Assembly: GCF_018129065.1 (NCBI RefSeq)
Contig: NZ_JAAEDM010000031.1
Coordinates: 1-48,231 of the forward strand
Source: Neoroseomonas soli
GTDB lineage: Bacteria; Pseudomonadota; Alphaproteobacteria; Acetobacterales; Acetobacteraceae
DNA: 48,231 nucleotides
Direction of reading: 5' to 3'
Below are positions 32,575-40,507 of the stretch, in pieces. Position 1 is the first letter of the stretch. The number at the start of each line of letters is the position of its first letter. A program made the position numbers and the translations under genes. The notes below the pieces were generated by a model that saw only the letters and a list, made by a program, of their open reading frames with translations, had not been told where the DNA came from and searched no databases.

Positions 32575-34268
32575 GGCGCCGCGCGCAGGAAGGCAAGGTC
32601 GGCGCCGAGCGGCGCCTGCGTCACCTGCTCATGCACCAGCCGGTCCCAGCCGCGGGCCGGGGCAGGGGCGGGCGTCCAGGCGGCCCGCCGCTGCGTCAGC
32701 ACCGCCTCATCCACCAGCAGTTCGAGGCTGCGGTTCTTCACCGACAGCCGGATGCGGTCGCCGGTCTCGACGAAGGCGAGCGGCCCGCCGACCGAGGCCT
32801 CGGGCGCGATGTGCAGGACGATGGTGCCGAAGGCGGTGCCGGACATGCGGCAGTCGCTCATGCGGACCATGTCCTTCACGCCCTGGCGCGCGAGCTTCTT
32901 CGGGATGGGCAGGTAGCCCGCTTCCGGCATGCCGGCGGGGCTGCGCGGGCCCGCCCCCTTCAGGACGAGAATGTCCTGCGCCGTCACGTCGAGATCGGGG
33001 TCGTCGATTCGCGCGGAAAGGTCGGCAAGCCCGTCGAAGACGATGCAGCGCGCCTCGGTCTCGAACAGCGCCGGCGTCGCCGCGCTGCGCTTGAGGATCG
33101 CCCCGTCCGGCGCCAGCGAACCGAACAGCGCGACCAGCCCGCCGACCGGCGAGACCGGCTCGCCCCGCGCGCGGATGATGCGGCGGTCCACGAAATGCGT
33201 CCCGTCGCCGATGCGTTCCGCCAGTGACGCGCCGTCCAGATCCTTCGCCGTCAGGTCCAGCAGGTCGCGCAATTCCCACAGCAGGGCGCGCATGCCGCCG
33301 GCCGAATGGAAGTCCTCCATGTAGCCTTCGCCGGTGGGCTTGAGGTCCACCAGCACCGGGGTCGTCTCAGACAGCGCATCGAGGCGCTTCAGGTCCAGCG
33401 CCAGCCCGGCCCGCCCGGCGATGGCGGCGAGATGCACGATCGCATTGGTCGAACCGCCGAGCGCCAGCAGCACGCGCACCGCATTGTCGAGATTGCCCTG
33501 CGTCATCAGCGAGAGCGGCGAGACCGGGTTCCTGATGAGTCGCACAGCCTGCGCGCCCGCTTCCTCCGCGATGCGGAGCCGGTCGGCATGCACCGCCGGC
33601 GCACTTGCCGCATCGAGGGGCATGAAGCCGAGCGTCGCGGCGAGGCAGGCCATGGTGGAGGCCGTGCCCATCACGCCGCAGGTCCCCGCCGTCGTCGCCA
33701 GCTTGCCTTCCAGCGTGCTGATCTTCTCGTCCGAGACCTCGCCCGCGCGATAGCGCGCCCAGTAGCGGCGGCAGTCGGTGCAGGCGGACAGGCGCTCGCC
33801 CTCGAAGGCCTGCGCCAGCATCGGGCCCACCACCAGCATCACCGACGGCGTGCCCGCGCTGATCGCGGCCATGAGCTGCGCCGGCACCGTCTTGTCGCAG
33901 CCGCCGACCAGCACCGCCGCGTCCATCGGCTGGTTCGCCAGCATGGTCTCGGTGTCGAGCGCCATGAGGTTGCGGTAGTGCATGGAGCACGGGCTGAGCG
34001 AAGGCTCGCAGATGCTGATCGTCGGGAAGGCCATCGGCAGGCCGCCGGCGGCGAGCACGCCGCGCTTCACCGCCTCGATCAGTTCGGGGATGGTGCGGTG
34101 GCAGTTGTTGTAGTCGCTCGCCGTGTCGGCGATGCCGACCACCGGCTTGTCGAGCATCGCCTGCGAATAGCCCATGGACTTCGCGAACGACCGCCGCAGG
34201 TAGAGCGCGAAGGCCGGATCGCCGTAGTTCGAGGCGTTGCGGCCAAGGCCATGGGGCTTGTCGGTCAT
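32571..34268 (-). CDS. IlvD/Edd family dehydratase, sugar-acid type
   Basis: 565-residue iron-sulfur dehydratase. Cysteines C56 (DYNNCH), C124 (VGGCDKT) and C197 (AGTCGVMGTASTM) are spaced as in pentonate dehydratases such as L-arabinonate dehydratase; SDCRMSGTAFGT near 480 supplies the Ser region. IlvD proper shows GGCDKNMPG and GSCSGMFTANTM, so a sugar-acid substrate (pentonate, hexonate or similar) is likelier than valine/isoleucine synthesis (inference). It is preceded by a VOC protein gene (33 bp) and overlaps the next gene by 4 bp, forming a catabolic operon. Confidence 0.9.
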   Translation of the reverse strand: MTDKPHGLGRNASNYGDPAFALYLRRSFAKSMGYSQAMLDKPVVGIADTASDYNNCHRTIPELIEAVKRGVLAAGGLPMAFPTISICEPSLSPCSMHYRNLMALDTETMLANQPMDAAVLVGGCDKTVPAQLMAAISAGTPSVMLVVGPMLAQAFEGERLSACTDCRRYWARYRAGEVSDEKISTLEGKLATTAGTCGVMGTASTMACLAATLGFMPLDAASAPAVHADRLRIAEEAGAQAVRLIRNPVSPLSLMTQGNLDNAVRVLLALGGSTNAIVHLAAIAGRAGLALDLKRLDALSETTPVLVDLKPTGEGYMEDFHSAGGMRALLWELRDLLDLTAKDLDGASLAERIGDGTHFVDRRIIRARGEPVSPVGGLVALFGSLAPDGAILKRSAATPALFETEARCIVFDGLADLSARIDDPDLDVTAQDILVLKGAGPRSPAGMPEAGYLPIPKKLARQGVKDMVRMSDCRMSGTAFGTIVLHIAPEASVGGPLAFVETGDRIRLSVKNRSLELLVDEAVLTQRRAAWTPAPAPARGWDRLVHEQVTQAPLGADLAFLRAAP

Positions 34269-34301
34269 GCGTGTCCTCCGCGCCGCCGCGCCGTGCCGCC
34301 G

Positions 34302-34694
34302 CTAAGCCGGGCGGCGGCAGACGCAGCAGAGCTTGTTGCCATCGGGGTCGCGCACATAAGCACCGTAGTAGTCGGGGTGGTAGTGCGGGCGGAGGCCCGG
34401 GGCGCCCTCATCCGTGCCGCCATGCGCGAGGGCGGTGGCGTGGAAGCGGTCCACCGCCGGGCGGTCCGGCGCGTCGAATGCGATGGTCATGCCATTGCTG
34501 GCGCTGGCCGGCCGGCGATCGAGCGGGCGCGTCACCCAGAACTGCGGCCTCGCCCCCGGCGCGGCTGCATAGCCGGCATAGCCTTCCTCGATATCCGATT
34601 CGTGCCGGTTCAGGCCGAGCCCGGCCAGCAGTGGATCATAGAAGGCGATCGCGCGGCGGATGTCGTTCGTGCCGAGGGTGACGTGGCTGTACAT
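34302..34694 (-). CDS. VOC (glyoxalase/bleomycin resistance) family protein
   Basis: 130 residues: two beta-alpha-beta-beta-beta units, MYSHVTLGTNDIRRAIAFYD and RPAVDRFHATALAHGG...YGAYVRDPDGNKLCCVC. Metal positions H4, and E-like residues near GN, would fit a small dioxygenase, isomerase or binding protein; no reaction can be assigned. RBS GGAGGAGG lies 8 bp before ATG. It sits 33 bp above the dehydratase gene as the first member of that operon, with a perfect palindrome 40 bp upstream. Confidence 0.85.
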   Translation of the reverse strand: MYSHVTLGTNDIRRAIAFYDPLLAGLGLNRHESDIEEGYAGYAAAPGARPQFWVTRPLDRRPASASNGMTIAFDAPDRPAVDRFHATALAHGGTDEGAPGLRPHYHPDYYGAYVRDPDGNKLCCVCRRPA

Positions 34695-34733
34695 GGGCGC
34701 GGCCTCCTCCGCCGCACCGGTAGACTATCGGAG

Positions 34734-34747
34734 CCGGTTCGAACCGG
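34734..34747. promoter_or_regulatory. 14-bp perfect palindrome upstream of VOC-dehydratase operon
   Basis: CCGGTTCGAACCGG is fully self-complementary, 39 bp before the VOC gene start. It also lies inside a larger GCACCGGT/ACCGGTGC pair. Position and symmetry suit an operator, but it is GC-rich and could be a structural or methylation site. Confidence 0.4.
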
Positions 34748-34750
34748 TGC

Positions 34751-34768
34751 CCGCACTTTCGCGTGCGG
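34751..34768 (-). terminator. Hairpin immediately after TctC-like gene
   Basis: CCGCAC (34751-34756) pairs with GTGCGG (34763-34768) across 6 nt, touching the stop codon of the TctC gene on the minus strand. The following palindrome adds structure. Short stem and no T-tract, so weak evidence for termination between TctC and the VOC operon. Confidence 0.35.
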
Positions 34769-35743
34769 CTATTCCGGCTGGATGCCGGCGCGGCGCATCA
34801 GGTCCTTGTTCTGGTCGAGTTCGCGGCGGATCCGGGCCATCAGCGCCTCCGGCCCGGGTTCGGCCCGGGCGAAGCCGAGGCGGGCGAAGGCCTCGGCCGT
34901 GGCGGGGGTGGCGAAGGCCTCCTTGGCCAGGTCGTTGACGCGGTCCAGGATGGGCCTGGGCGTCCCCGACGGGGCCTGCAGGCTGAACCAGCCACCCAGG
35001 ACGAAATCCCGCTGGCCGAGTTCGGTCATGGTCGGAACATCCGGCAGCGCCGGCGTCCGCGCCGCCGAGACCATCCCGAGCGCGCGCAACCGCCCGCTTT
35101 CCACATGGGGCTTGGCCGGGGCGAAGGTGGAAATCATCACGTCCGTCCGCCCGGCGATGGTCTCGGTCAGCGCCGGCGGGGTGCCGTTGAAGGGGACGTG
35201 GAGCATCTCCGTCCCGGTTCGCTGCATCAGGTCCACCATGCCGAGGTGCGACGTGCTGCCGACGCCCCAGGTCGCGTAGGTGAGTTGCCCCGGACGGCGG
35301 CGCGCCTCGGAAAGCACGTGGTCGAGGCTCTCCCACCGCGGGTGGGCGACCATGATGAATAGGGTCTCGGCGATCTGGGTGATGTGGGCGAAGTCGTTGA
35401 TCGGGTCGTAGCCCAGGCTCCGCAGCGCATAGGGCGCCATGGTGAAGGTGACGATGGTGCCCATCAGCAGCGTCGTGCCATCCGGGCGCGCGCGGGCCAC
35501 GTGGCGGGCGGCGAGGGTCGTGGAGGCGCCCGGCTTGTGGTCCATGATGAAGGTGCCGCCGCTGCGCTCGGCGAATCCCTGGGTGATGATCCGGCCGAGC
35601 ACGTCGGGCGAGCCGCCCGCGGCATAGGGGATCACGAGACTTGTGGCCTGGCCCTGTGGCCAGTTGCCCTGGGCCCGAACCAGGCCAGGCGCGGCGAGCA
35701 GCCCGCTGGCGGCGAGCAGGCTGCGGCGGTTGAGAGACGTCAT
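34769..35743 (-). CDS. Tripartite tricarboxylate transporter substrate-binding protein (TctC/Bug)
   Basis: 324 residues. Twin-arginine-like NRRSLLAASGLLAAPGLVRAQ signal peptide (cleavage after about 23), then the Bug family pattern: VIPYAAGGSPDVLGRI, GGTFIMDHKPGASTTLAARHVARARPDGTTLL, VPFNGTPPALTETIAGRTDVMI. These periplasmic proteins bind carboxylates and can act with a membrane TctAB pair, which is absent here; orphan copies are common in many genomes. ATG 35743 fits the signal peptide, the frame from 35833 does not. The ligand is unknown; a hydroxy or sugar acid would fit the neighbour genes. Confidence 0.92.
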   Translation of the reverse strand: MTSLNRRSLLAASGLLAAPGLVRAQGNWPQGQATSLVIPYAAGGSPDVLGRIITQGFAERSGGTFIMDHKPGASTTLAARHVARARPDGTTLLMGTIVTFTMAPYALRSLGYDPINDFAHITQIAETLFIMVAHPRWESLDHVLSEARRRPGQLTYATWGVGSTSHLGMVDLMQRTGTEMLHVPFNGTPPALTETIAGRTDVMISTFAPAKPHVESGRLRALGMVSAARTPALPDVPTMTELGQRDFVLGGWFSLQAPSGTPRPILDRVNDLAKEAFATPATAEAFARLGFARAEPGPEALMARIRRELDQNKDLMRRAGIQPE

Positions 35744-35878
35744 GGACTTTCCCCAGGTTATCCGGCGGCGCCTTCGGGCGCCTTTGGCATCAGCCTCGCA
35801 GGCAGGCCGCTTGAGGGGAAGAGAGCCGCGCAAGGATTACGGTATCCAGTTACCTCTTCACCGAATCCCGCTTCCGGC

Positions 35879-35907
35879 TTGACTTTCCCGGCCACGATCG
35901 CGATAAG
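35879..35907 (+). promoter_or_regulatory. Promoter of rplM-rpsI
   Basis: TTGACT (35879-35884) and GATAAG (35902-35907) are 17 bp apart, matching -35 at five of six and -10 at four of six positions. This gives a leader of about 30 nt before the rplM ATG at 35944. Confidence 0.65.
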
Positions 35908-35943
35908 CCACGCCACTGAACACGCCTGATACCTGGAAAACCA

Positions 35944-36429
35944 ATGCTCACGAGACAGACCACCTCGCTGAAGCCGGCGGAGGTCAAGAAGGGCTGGGTG
36001 CTGATCGATGCGGACGGGCTCGTGCTCGGCCGCCTCGCGACGCTCGTGGCCAATCGCCTTCGCGGCAAGAACAAGCCGCAGTTCACCCCGCATGTGGATT
36101 GCGGCGACCATGTCGTCATCATCAATGCCCGCAAGATCCGCGTCACCGGCGCGAAGGCGGAGCAGAAGGTGTTCTACTGGCACACCGGCTACGCCGGCGG
36201 CATCAAGCAGCGCACCGTGCGCGAGCGCCTCGAGAGCAAGTACCCCGAGCGGGTCATCGAGAAGGCGGTCGAGCGCATGATCACGCGCGGCCCGCTCGGC
36301 CGCGAGCAGATGCGCAACCTGCACGTCTATGCCGATGCCGAGCATCCGCATGCCGGCCAGCAGCCCGAGGCGCTCGACGTCGCGGCGCTGAACCGCAAGA
36401 ACTCCGTGCTCGTGAAGAAGGTGGCCTGA
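35944..36429 (+). CDS. rplM: 50S ribosomal protein L13
   Basis: 161 residues, slightly longer than the E. coli 142 because of a short Lys/Ser/Thr N-terminal leader and a C-terminal extension. Core L13 features: [54 protein letters not shown] and [19 protein letters not shown]13 is an early assembly protein of the large subunit. The rpsI ATG follows 4 bp after the stop; the pair is a conserved L13-S9 operon, with the promoter at 35879-35907 and terminator after rpsI. Confidence 0.98.
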   Translation: MLTRQTTSLKPAEVKKGWVLIDADGLVLGRLATLVANRLRGKNKPQFTPHVDCGDHVVIINARKIRVTGAKAEQKVFYWHTGYAGGIKQRTVRERLESKYPERVIEKAVERMITRGPLGREQMRNLHVYADAEHPHAGQQPEALDVAALNRKNSVLVKKVA

Positions 36430-36433
36430 GGCG

Positions 36434-36919
36434 ATGAGCGAGACCCGTACCCTCGCGGACCTCAAGGAACTCGTCGCCGGCACGCCGGCGGCGCCCGAGG
36501 CCGCCCCGAAGCGTGAGCCGAAGCGCGACGCGTTCGGCCGCGCCTATGCGACCGGCCGCCGCAAGGACGCCGTGGCCCGCGTGTGGGTGAAGCCCGGCAA
36601 GGGCCAGATCCTGATCAACGACAGGCCGGCGGCGAAGTACTTTGCCCGCCCGGTCCTGCGCATGCTGATCACGCAGCCCTTCCTGGTGGCCGACCGCTAC
36701 CAGCAGTTCGATGTGTTCTGCTCGGTGGTCGGCGGCGGGCTGTCCGGCCAGGCCGGCGCGGTGCGCCACGGCATTTCCCGTGCGCTCACCAACTACGAGC
36801 CGGAGCTGCGCGCCATCCTGAAGAAGGCCGGCTTCCTGACCCGCGACCCCCGCGTCGTGGAGCGCAAGAAGTACGGCAAGGCCAAGGCGCGACGTTCCTT
36901 CCAGTTCAGCAAGCGCTGA
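36434..36919 (+). CDS. rpsI: 30S ribosomal protein S9
   Basis: 161 residues with an N-terminal acidic/Ala-Pro extension ([19 protein letters not shown]) that is typical of alphaproteobacterial S9. The S9 core starts [19 protein letters not shown] and ends in the conserved basic tail [10 protein letters not shown], which reaches the P-site tRNA. It follows rplM by 4 bp and ends 48 bp before a strong terminator. Confidence 0.98.
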   Translation: MSETRTLADLKELVAGTPAAPEAAPKREPKRDAFGRAYATGRRKDAVARVWVKPGKGQILINDRPAAKYFARPVLRMLITQPFLVADRYQQFDVFCSVVGGGLSGQAGAVRHGISRALTNYEPELRAILKKAGFLTRDPRVVERKKYGKAKARRSFQFSKR

Positions 36920-36967
36920 CGCCCGGCGGACGGGCGTCACGCCCGGCCGCATGGCTGGTTCGTTTGG

Positions 36968-37003
36968 GGGGCGGGTCCGCAAGGGCCCGCCCCTCTTGCA
37001 TTT
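36968..37003 (+). terminator. Intrinsic terminator of rplM-rpsI
   Basis: GGGGCGGGTCC (36968-36978) pairs with GGGCCCGCCCC (36983-36993) as an 11-bp stem with one G-T pair and a GCAA (GNRA) loop, followed by TCTTGCATTT. Stem and T-rich tail fit termination after rpsI. Confidence 0.85.
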
Positions 37004-37049
37004 CCCGCCGCATTTCGCGGCAAATGGCCAGACAACGGAGGTCCATTCC

Positions 37050-38015
37050 ATGGCCAAGACCCCCACGGTGTTCATCGACGGCGAGGCCGGCACCACCGGC
37101 CTGCAGATCCGCGAGCGGCTGGCTGCGAACCCGCATGTCGCCCTGCGATCCATCGCCGCCGAGCGCCGAAAGGATGCGGGGGCGCGGCGGGAGATGATGG
37201 AGGAGGTGGACCTCGTCATCCTTTGCCTGCCCGACGACGCGGCGAAGGAGAGCGCGGCCCTCGCCGCCTCGCTCGGCGCCAAGGCGCCGAAGCTGCTCGA
37301 TGCCTCGACGGCGTATCGTGTCGATCCCGACTGGGTCTATGGCCTGCCGGAACTGACGCCGGACCAGGCCGCGGCGATCGCCGCCGCGCCGCGCGTCTCC
37401 AACCCGGGCTGCTACCCGACGGGCGCGATCCTGATGCTGCGTCCGCTGGTCGAGGCCGGGCTCATGGCGCCGGACCATCCCGTCACGGTAAATGCCGTCT
37501 CCGGCTATACCGGCGGCGGCAAGTCCATGGTGGCGGCCTATGAGGCCCGCACCGCGCCGGACTTCGAGATGTACGGCCTCAGCCTGCGCCACAAGCATCT
37601 GCCGGAGATGCAGAAATACGCGCTGCTGACGCGCCGGCCGATCTTCGTGCCGGCTGTCGCCGACTATGCGCAGGGCATGCTGGACGCGATCCCGCTGCAC
37701 CTCGACACGCTGGCTGGCAAGCCGAAGCCGGCCGACATCGAGGCGCTGCTCCGCGACCGCTACGCCGGCAGCCAGTATGTCCGCGTCGTGCCCGCCGAGG
37801 CCGGCGGCAAGATCGAGCCGCAGGCGTTGAACGGCACCAATGCCCTCGAGATCCGCGTCTATGGCGACGAGGCGCTCGGTCAGGCGGTGCTGGTCGCGCG
37901 CTTCGACAACCTGGGCAAGGGCGCGTCGGGGGCGGCGGTGCAGAACCTCGGGCTGATGCTGGGCATTCCGGTGAGTGCCGACCTGCCCGTCGCGGCCCCG
38001 CGCGCGGCCGAGTAG
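37050..38015 (+). CDS. argC: N-acetyl-gamma-glutamyl-phosphate reductase (type 2)
   Basis: Reduces N-acetylglutamyl phosphate to the semialdehyde in arginine synthesis. 321 residues, the shorter type 2 ArgC. NADP-binding N-terminus [18 protein letters not shown], catalytic C121 in [11 protein letters not shown], and the YTGGGKSM and [12 protein letters not shown] segments. ATG 37050 has GGAGG 8 bp upstream; the longer frame starts inside the rpsI terminator. Follows the rpsI terminator, so it has its own promoter. A GGCGGGG/CCCCGCC hairpin follows the stop. Confidence 0.95.
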   Translation: MAKTPTVFIDGEAGTTGLQIRERLAANPHVALRSIAAERRKDAGARREMMEEVDLVILCLPDDAAKESAALAASLGAKAPKLLDASTAYRVDPDWVYGLPELTPDQAAAIAAAPRVSNPGCYPTGAILMLRPLVEAGLMAPDHPVTVNAVSGYTGGGKSMVAAYEARTAPDFEMYGLSLRHKHLPEMQKYALLTRRPIFVPAVADYAQGMLDAIPLHLDTLAGKPKPADIEALLRDRYAGSQYVRVVPAEAGGKIEPQALNGTNALEIRVYGDEALGQAVLVARFDNLGKGASGAAVQNLGLMLGIPVSADLPVAAPRAAE

Positions 38016-38022
38016 CGACCCG

Positions 38023-38049
38023 GGCGGGGTGGCCTTCCGCTGCCCCGCC
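38023..38049 (+). terminator. Hairpin after argC
   Basis: GGCGGGG (38023-38029) pairs perfectly with CCCCGCC (38043-38049), 8 bp after the argC stop. The tail lacks a T-run, so termination is plausible but not certain. Confidence 0.45.
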
Positions 38050-38090
38050 TGCTGGCGCATCTTGCGCCCGAATCATCGGGAGGACCCGCC

Positions 38091-38639
38091 ATGGACACGA
38101 ACCAGACCCTGACGCTGCCGCCGTTCTACGTCTTCGAGGGGCACCGGCCGGTCGTCCACCCCACCGCCTTCGTCGCGCCGACCGCGGCCGTGATCGGCCA
38201 GGTGACGATCGGGGAGGGGTCCAACATCTGGTATCACTGCGTCCTGCGCGGCGACACCAACACCATCGCCATCGGCCGCGGCACCAACATCCAGGACGGC
38301 ACGATCATCCACGTGAATGCCGGGCGCCAGTGCACGACGATCGGCGATGACGTGACGGTGGGCCACGCCGCCATCATCCACGCCTGCACGCTGAAGGACC
38401 GCGCCTTCGTCGGCATGGGCGCGACCGTGCTGGACGACGCGGTGATCGAGGAAGGCGGCGTGCTTGCCGCCGGCTCCGTGCTGCCGCCGGGCAAGGTCAT
38501 CGGCGCCATGGAACTCTGGATGGGCAACCCGGCGAAGCTGGTGCGCGTCCTGACGGTCGAGCAGCGCGCCGGCTTCGACCGCACGGCGCCGCACTACGTG
38601 GAACTCTCCGGCCGCCACCGGCGCTCGCTCGGCGGCTGA
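38091..38639 (+). CDS. Gamma-class carbonic anhydrase family protein
   Basis: 182 residues, left-handed beta-helix with hexapeptide repeats (VVHPTAFVAPTAAVIGQVTI and following). Zinc ligands fit at H74 (TIIHVN), H92 (VGHAAI) and H97 (IIHAC), spaced as in the Cam family. C-terminal alpha helix closes the trimer. Gamma-CA-like proteins such as YrdA/CaiE have variable activity, so catalysis of CO2 hydration is not assured. ATG 38091 follows GGGAGGA. Followed by the tandem repeat region with no other gene on the plus strand. Confidence 0.9.
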   Translation: MDTNQTLTLPPFYVFEGHRPVVHPTAFVAPTAAVIGQVTIGEGSNIWYHCVLRGDTNTIAIGRGTNIQDGTIIHVNAGRQCTTIGDDVTVGHAAIIHACTLKDRAFVGMGATVLDDAVIEEGGVLAAGSVLPPGKVIGAMELWMGNPAKLVRVLTVEQRAGFDRTAPHYVELSGRHRRSLGG

Positions 38640-38661
38640 CCGCGGCCAGCGCAAGGACCGT

Positions 38662-38858
38662 TTGAGGCTGCCTGAACCGGCCTTGGGAATGCGCCATGCG
38701 GCGTATTCTCGAACGATCTCTCAGGGCGGCTGGGGATCCTGCGCCGCTCCGGCAGCACCTTGAGGCTGCCGGCGCCGGCCTTGGCAATGCGCCATGCGGC
38801 GCATCCTCAAACGATCTCTCAGGGCGGCGTGGGGGTCCTGCGCCGCTCCGGCAGCACC
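38662..38858. repeat. 98-bp imperfect tandem duplication at the 3' end of the caspase gene
   Basis: Copy A is 38662-38759 and copy B 38760-38858. They differ by about eight substitutions and one inserted base, so about 91% identical. Each starts TTGAGGCTGCC and ends GGCAGCACC. Copy B includes the caspase stop and its last 12 codons; copy A is non-coding. Each has a hairpin core: ATGCGCC-ATGC-GGCGCAT in B, GAATGCGCC-ATGC-GGCGTATTC in A. Confidence 0.85.
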
Positions 38859-40363
38859 ACCTGGCCGTCGCTGGCGTAGAGCAGGCAGGGACCGTCGCGG
38901 CGGTTCCGCTCGCGGTCGTCGTTGCAGGCATTGAGCGCGGCTTCCTCCGCAGCCGTCCGGCTGGCAGCGCCGGTGCGCCAGTAGAAGCGGCCGGTCGGGT
39001 GCATGGCCATGGCCTTGGGCTCCGGCCCGGCCACGTAGCGCGCCAGATCCGCACCGGGGCCGCGCCGCGTCGGCAGGATGCCCGGCACCTGGGCGAGATC
39101 GAAGGCGCCGGCATGGGCGACGCGCGGCATCGGGCGGGGCGGGCCGGGCTCCGCAAGGCGGTCATTCACCGCGACCAGGATGCAGGGCGCGCCATAGGCG
39201 ATCTGGCAGCGCTCGAGCACGATCTCCGCGACGTCGACGTTCTCGGGCAGGGCGGAGATGCGCCAGGAGCCACGCCGGACACCCTGGATCGCGATCGCCT
39301 TCGCCGGGCCGCGCTCGGCGATGTAGGTTGCGGCGATGCGGTGGGCATCCTCCGGCGTCATCCGCGCGGCGAGCACGGTGGCGAGGCTCTCCTCCGTCAC
39401 CGCGCCGGCGCCCGGCGCCGCGATGCGGTCAGCGCCGCCGCCGGGCGGTGCGCCGAGTTCGCGCAGGCGGTTCGCCGCCAGGTCGCGGAACAGGCCGGCC
39501 GGGAAGCGTGCCAGGTAGGCCTGCAGGTCGGCCGGGTTGCGGCTTGCGCGCACGCTTTCCCAGAAGACCAGCTCGGCGTCCCGCGCCGCGCCGGTGGCGG
39601 CCGTCGCGGCGGGGGGCGGCACGAAGTAGAATGCGCCCTCCAGCGCCGAATGCTCCCACGGCACCTGGCGGCCGCCGGTTGCCTCCCGCACCTCGCGGCG
39701 CACCTCGGCGAGCATCTGGCGGAGCTCAATCCCCGGCGCCTCGATCCTGCGCAACAACGCCCTGGTGAAGGGGCTGTTGCGGCCCTCGCCATCGGCCGCG
39801 ACGGTGCCGGGCGCGGTGGAGAAGGCGACCAGCGTCCCCACGGCGGCCCGCAACTGCGCGAGGCCCAGGCCCACGGTCGCGCTGCGGCTCACGCCGGCGA
39901 GGCGCAGCCGGAAGGGATTGTCCCTGCAGGCATCGAGCAGCACGATCGAGACGCGCGCGACGCCATCCAGCTGCTCGCCGACGATGTCCATGTCGAGCGC
40001 CTCGAAGCGCAGGTCGCGTTCGCTGCCGATCTCGGCGGTGACCGGCAGAAGCCAGTTCCGCCCGCCGGCCTCGAGCGCATGGCCGGCGAAGTAGAACACC
40101 GCCGCCTCCGCCCCGCGCGCCGCCTGGCCGAGCCGTCGCACCGCCTGCTCGAGCTGCGCGCGGTCGGGATCGAGCACGAGGTCGGTGCGGAAGCCGAGGC
40201 GGGCGAGCGCGGCGGCGATGTCGGCCGCGTCGTTGGGCGGGTTCGCGAGCCCCGGGACGTGCCGGTAGGCGCCGGCGCCCACCACCAGCGCAACGCGCTG
40301 CGCCATGGCCGGCAGCGCGGCCAGCAGCAGGGTGGCGACAAGCAGGATCACCAGGCGTCGCAT
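38819..40363 (-). CDS. Secreted caspase-like (peptidase C14) protein
   Basis: 514 residues. Signal peptide of 21 residues (LLLAALPAMAQ), then a caspase/metacaspase p20-like domain: VALVVGAGAYRHVPGLANP, catalytic His 95 in YFAGHALEAG and Cys 146 in LLDACRDNPF. The domain ends near 230 (SPFTRALLRRIEAPG). A WESVRASRNPADLQAYLARFP...LAANRLREL segment common after bacterial caspase domains follows, then an uncharacterised C-terminal part of about 200 residues ending in PERRRTPTPP. Cleaves after Arg/Lys or Asp in relatives; target unknown. Divergent from an acyl-CoA synthetase (145 bp). The 3' end is within a tandem duplication. Confidence 0.9.
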   Translation of the reverse strand: MRRLVILLVATLLLAALPAMAQRVALVVGAGAYRHVPGLANPPNDAADIAAALARLGFRTDLVLDPDRAQLEQAVRRLGQAARGAEAAVFYFAGHALEAGGRNWLLPVTAEIGSERDLRFEALDMDIVGEQLDGVARVSIVLLDACRDNPFRLRLAGVSRSATVGLGLAQLRAAVGTLVAFSTAPGTVAADGEGRNSPFTRALLRRIEAPGIELRQMLAEVRREVREATGGRQVPWEHSALEGAFYFVPPPAATAATGAARDAELVFWESVRASRNPADLQAYLARFPAGLFRDLAANRLRELGAPPGGGADRIAAPGAGAVTEESLATVLAARMTPEDAHRIAATYIAERGPAKAIAIQGVRRGSWRISALPENVDVAEIVLERCQIAYGAPCILVAVNDRLAEPGPPRPMPRVAHAGAFDLAQVPGILPTRRGPGADLARYVAGPEPKAMAMHPTGRFYWRTGAASRTAAEEAALNACNDDRERNRRDGPCLLYASDGQVVLPERRRTPTPP

Positions 40364-40507
40364 CGGCAGCGTGTCCGGGGAGCTTGGCGGGGTCAGGCTG
40401 CCACGCCGGGGCCACCGAGGGGAAGCGCCATGGAGACGGGGGGCTGACGCGGGTCCGCGCCTCTCCCATAGTCCCGGGGCCGGCACGTCTGCGGGGGAAG
40501 GAAGCGC

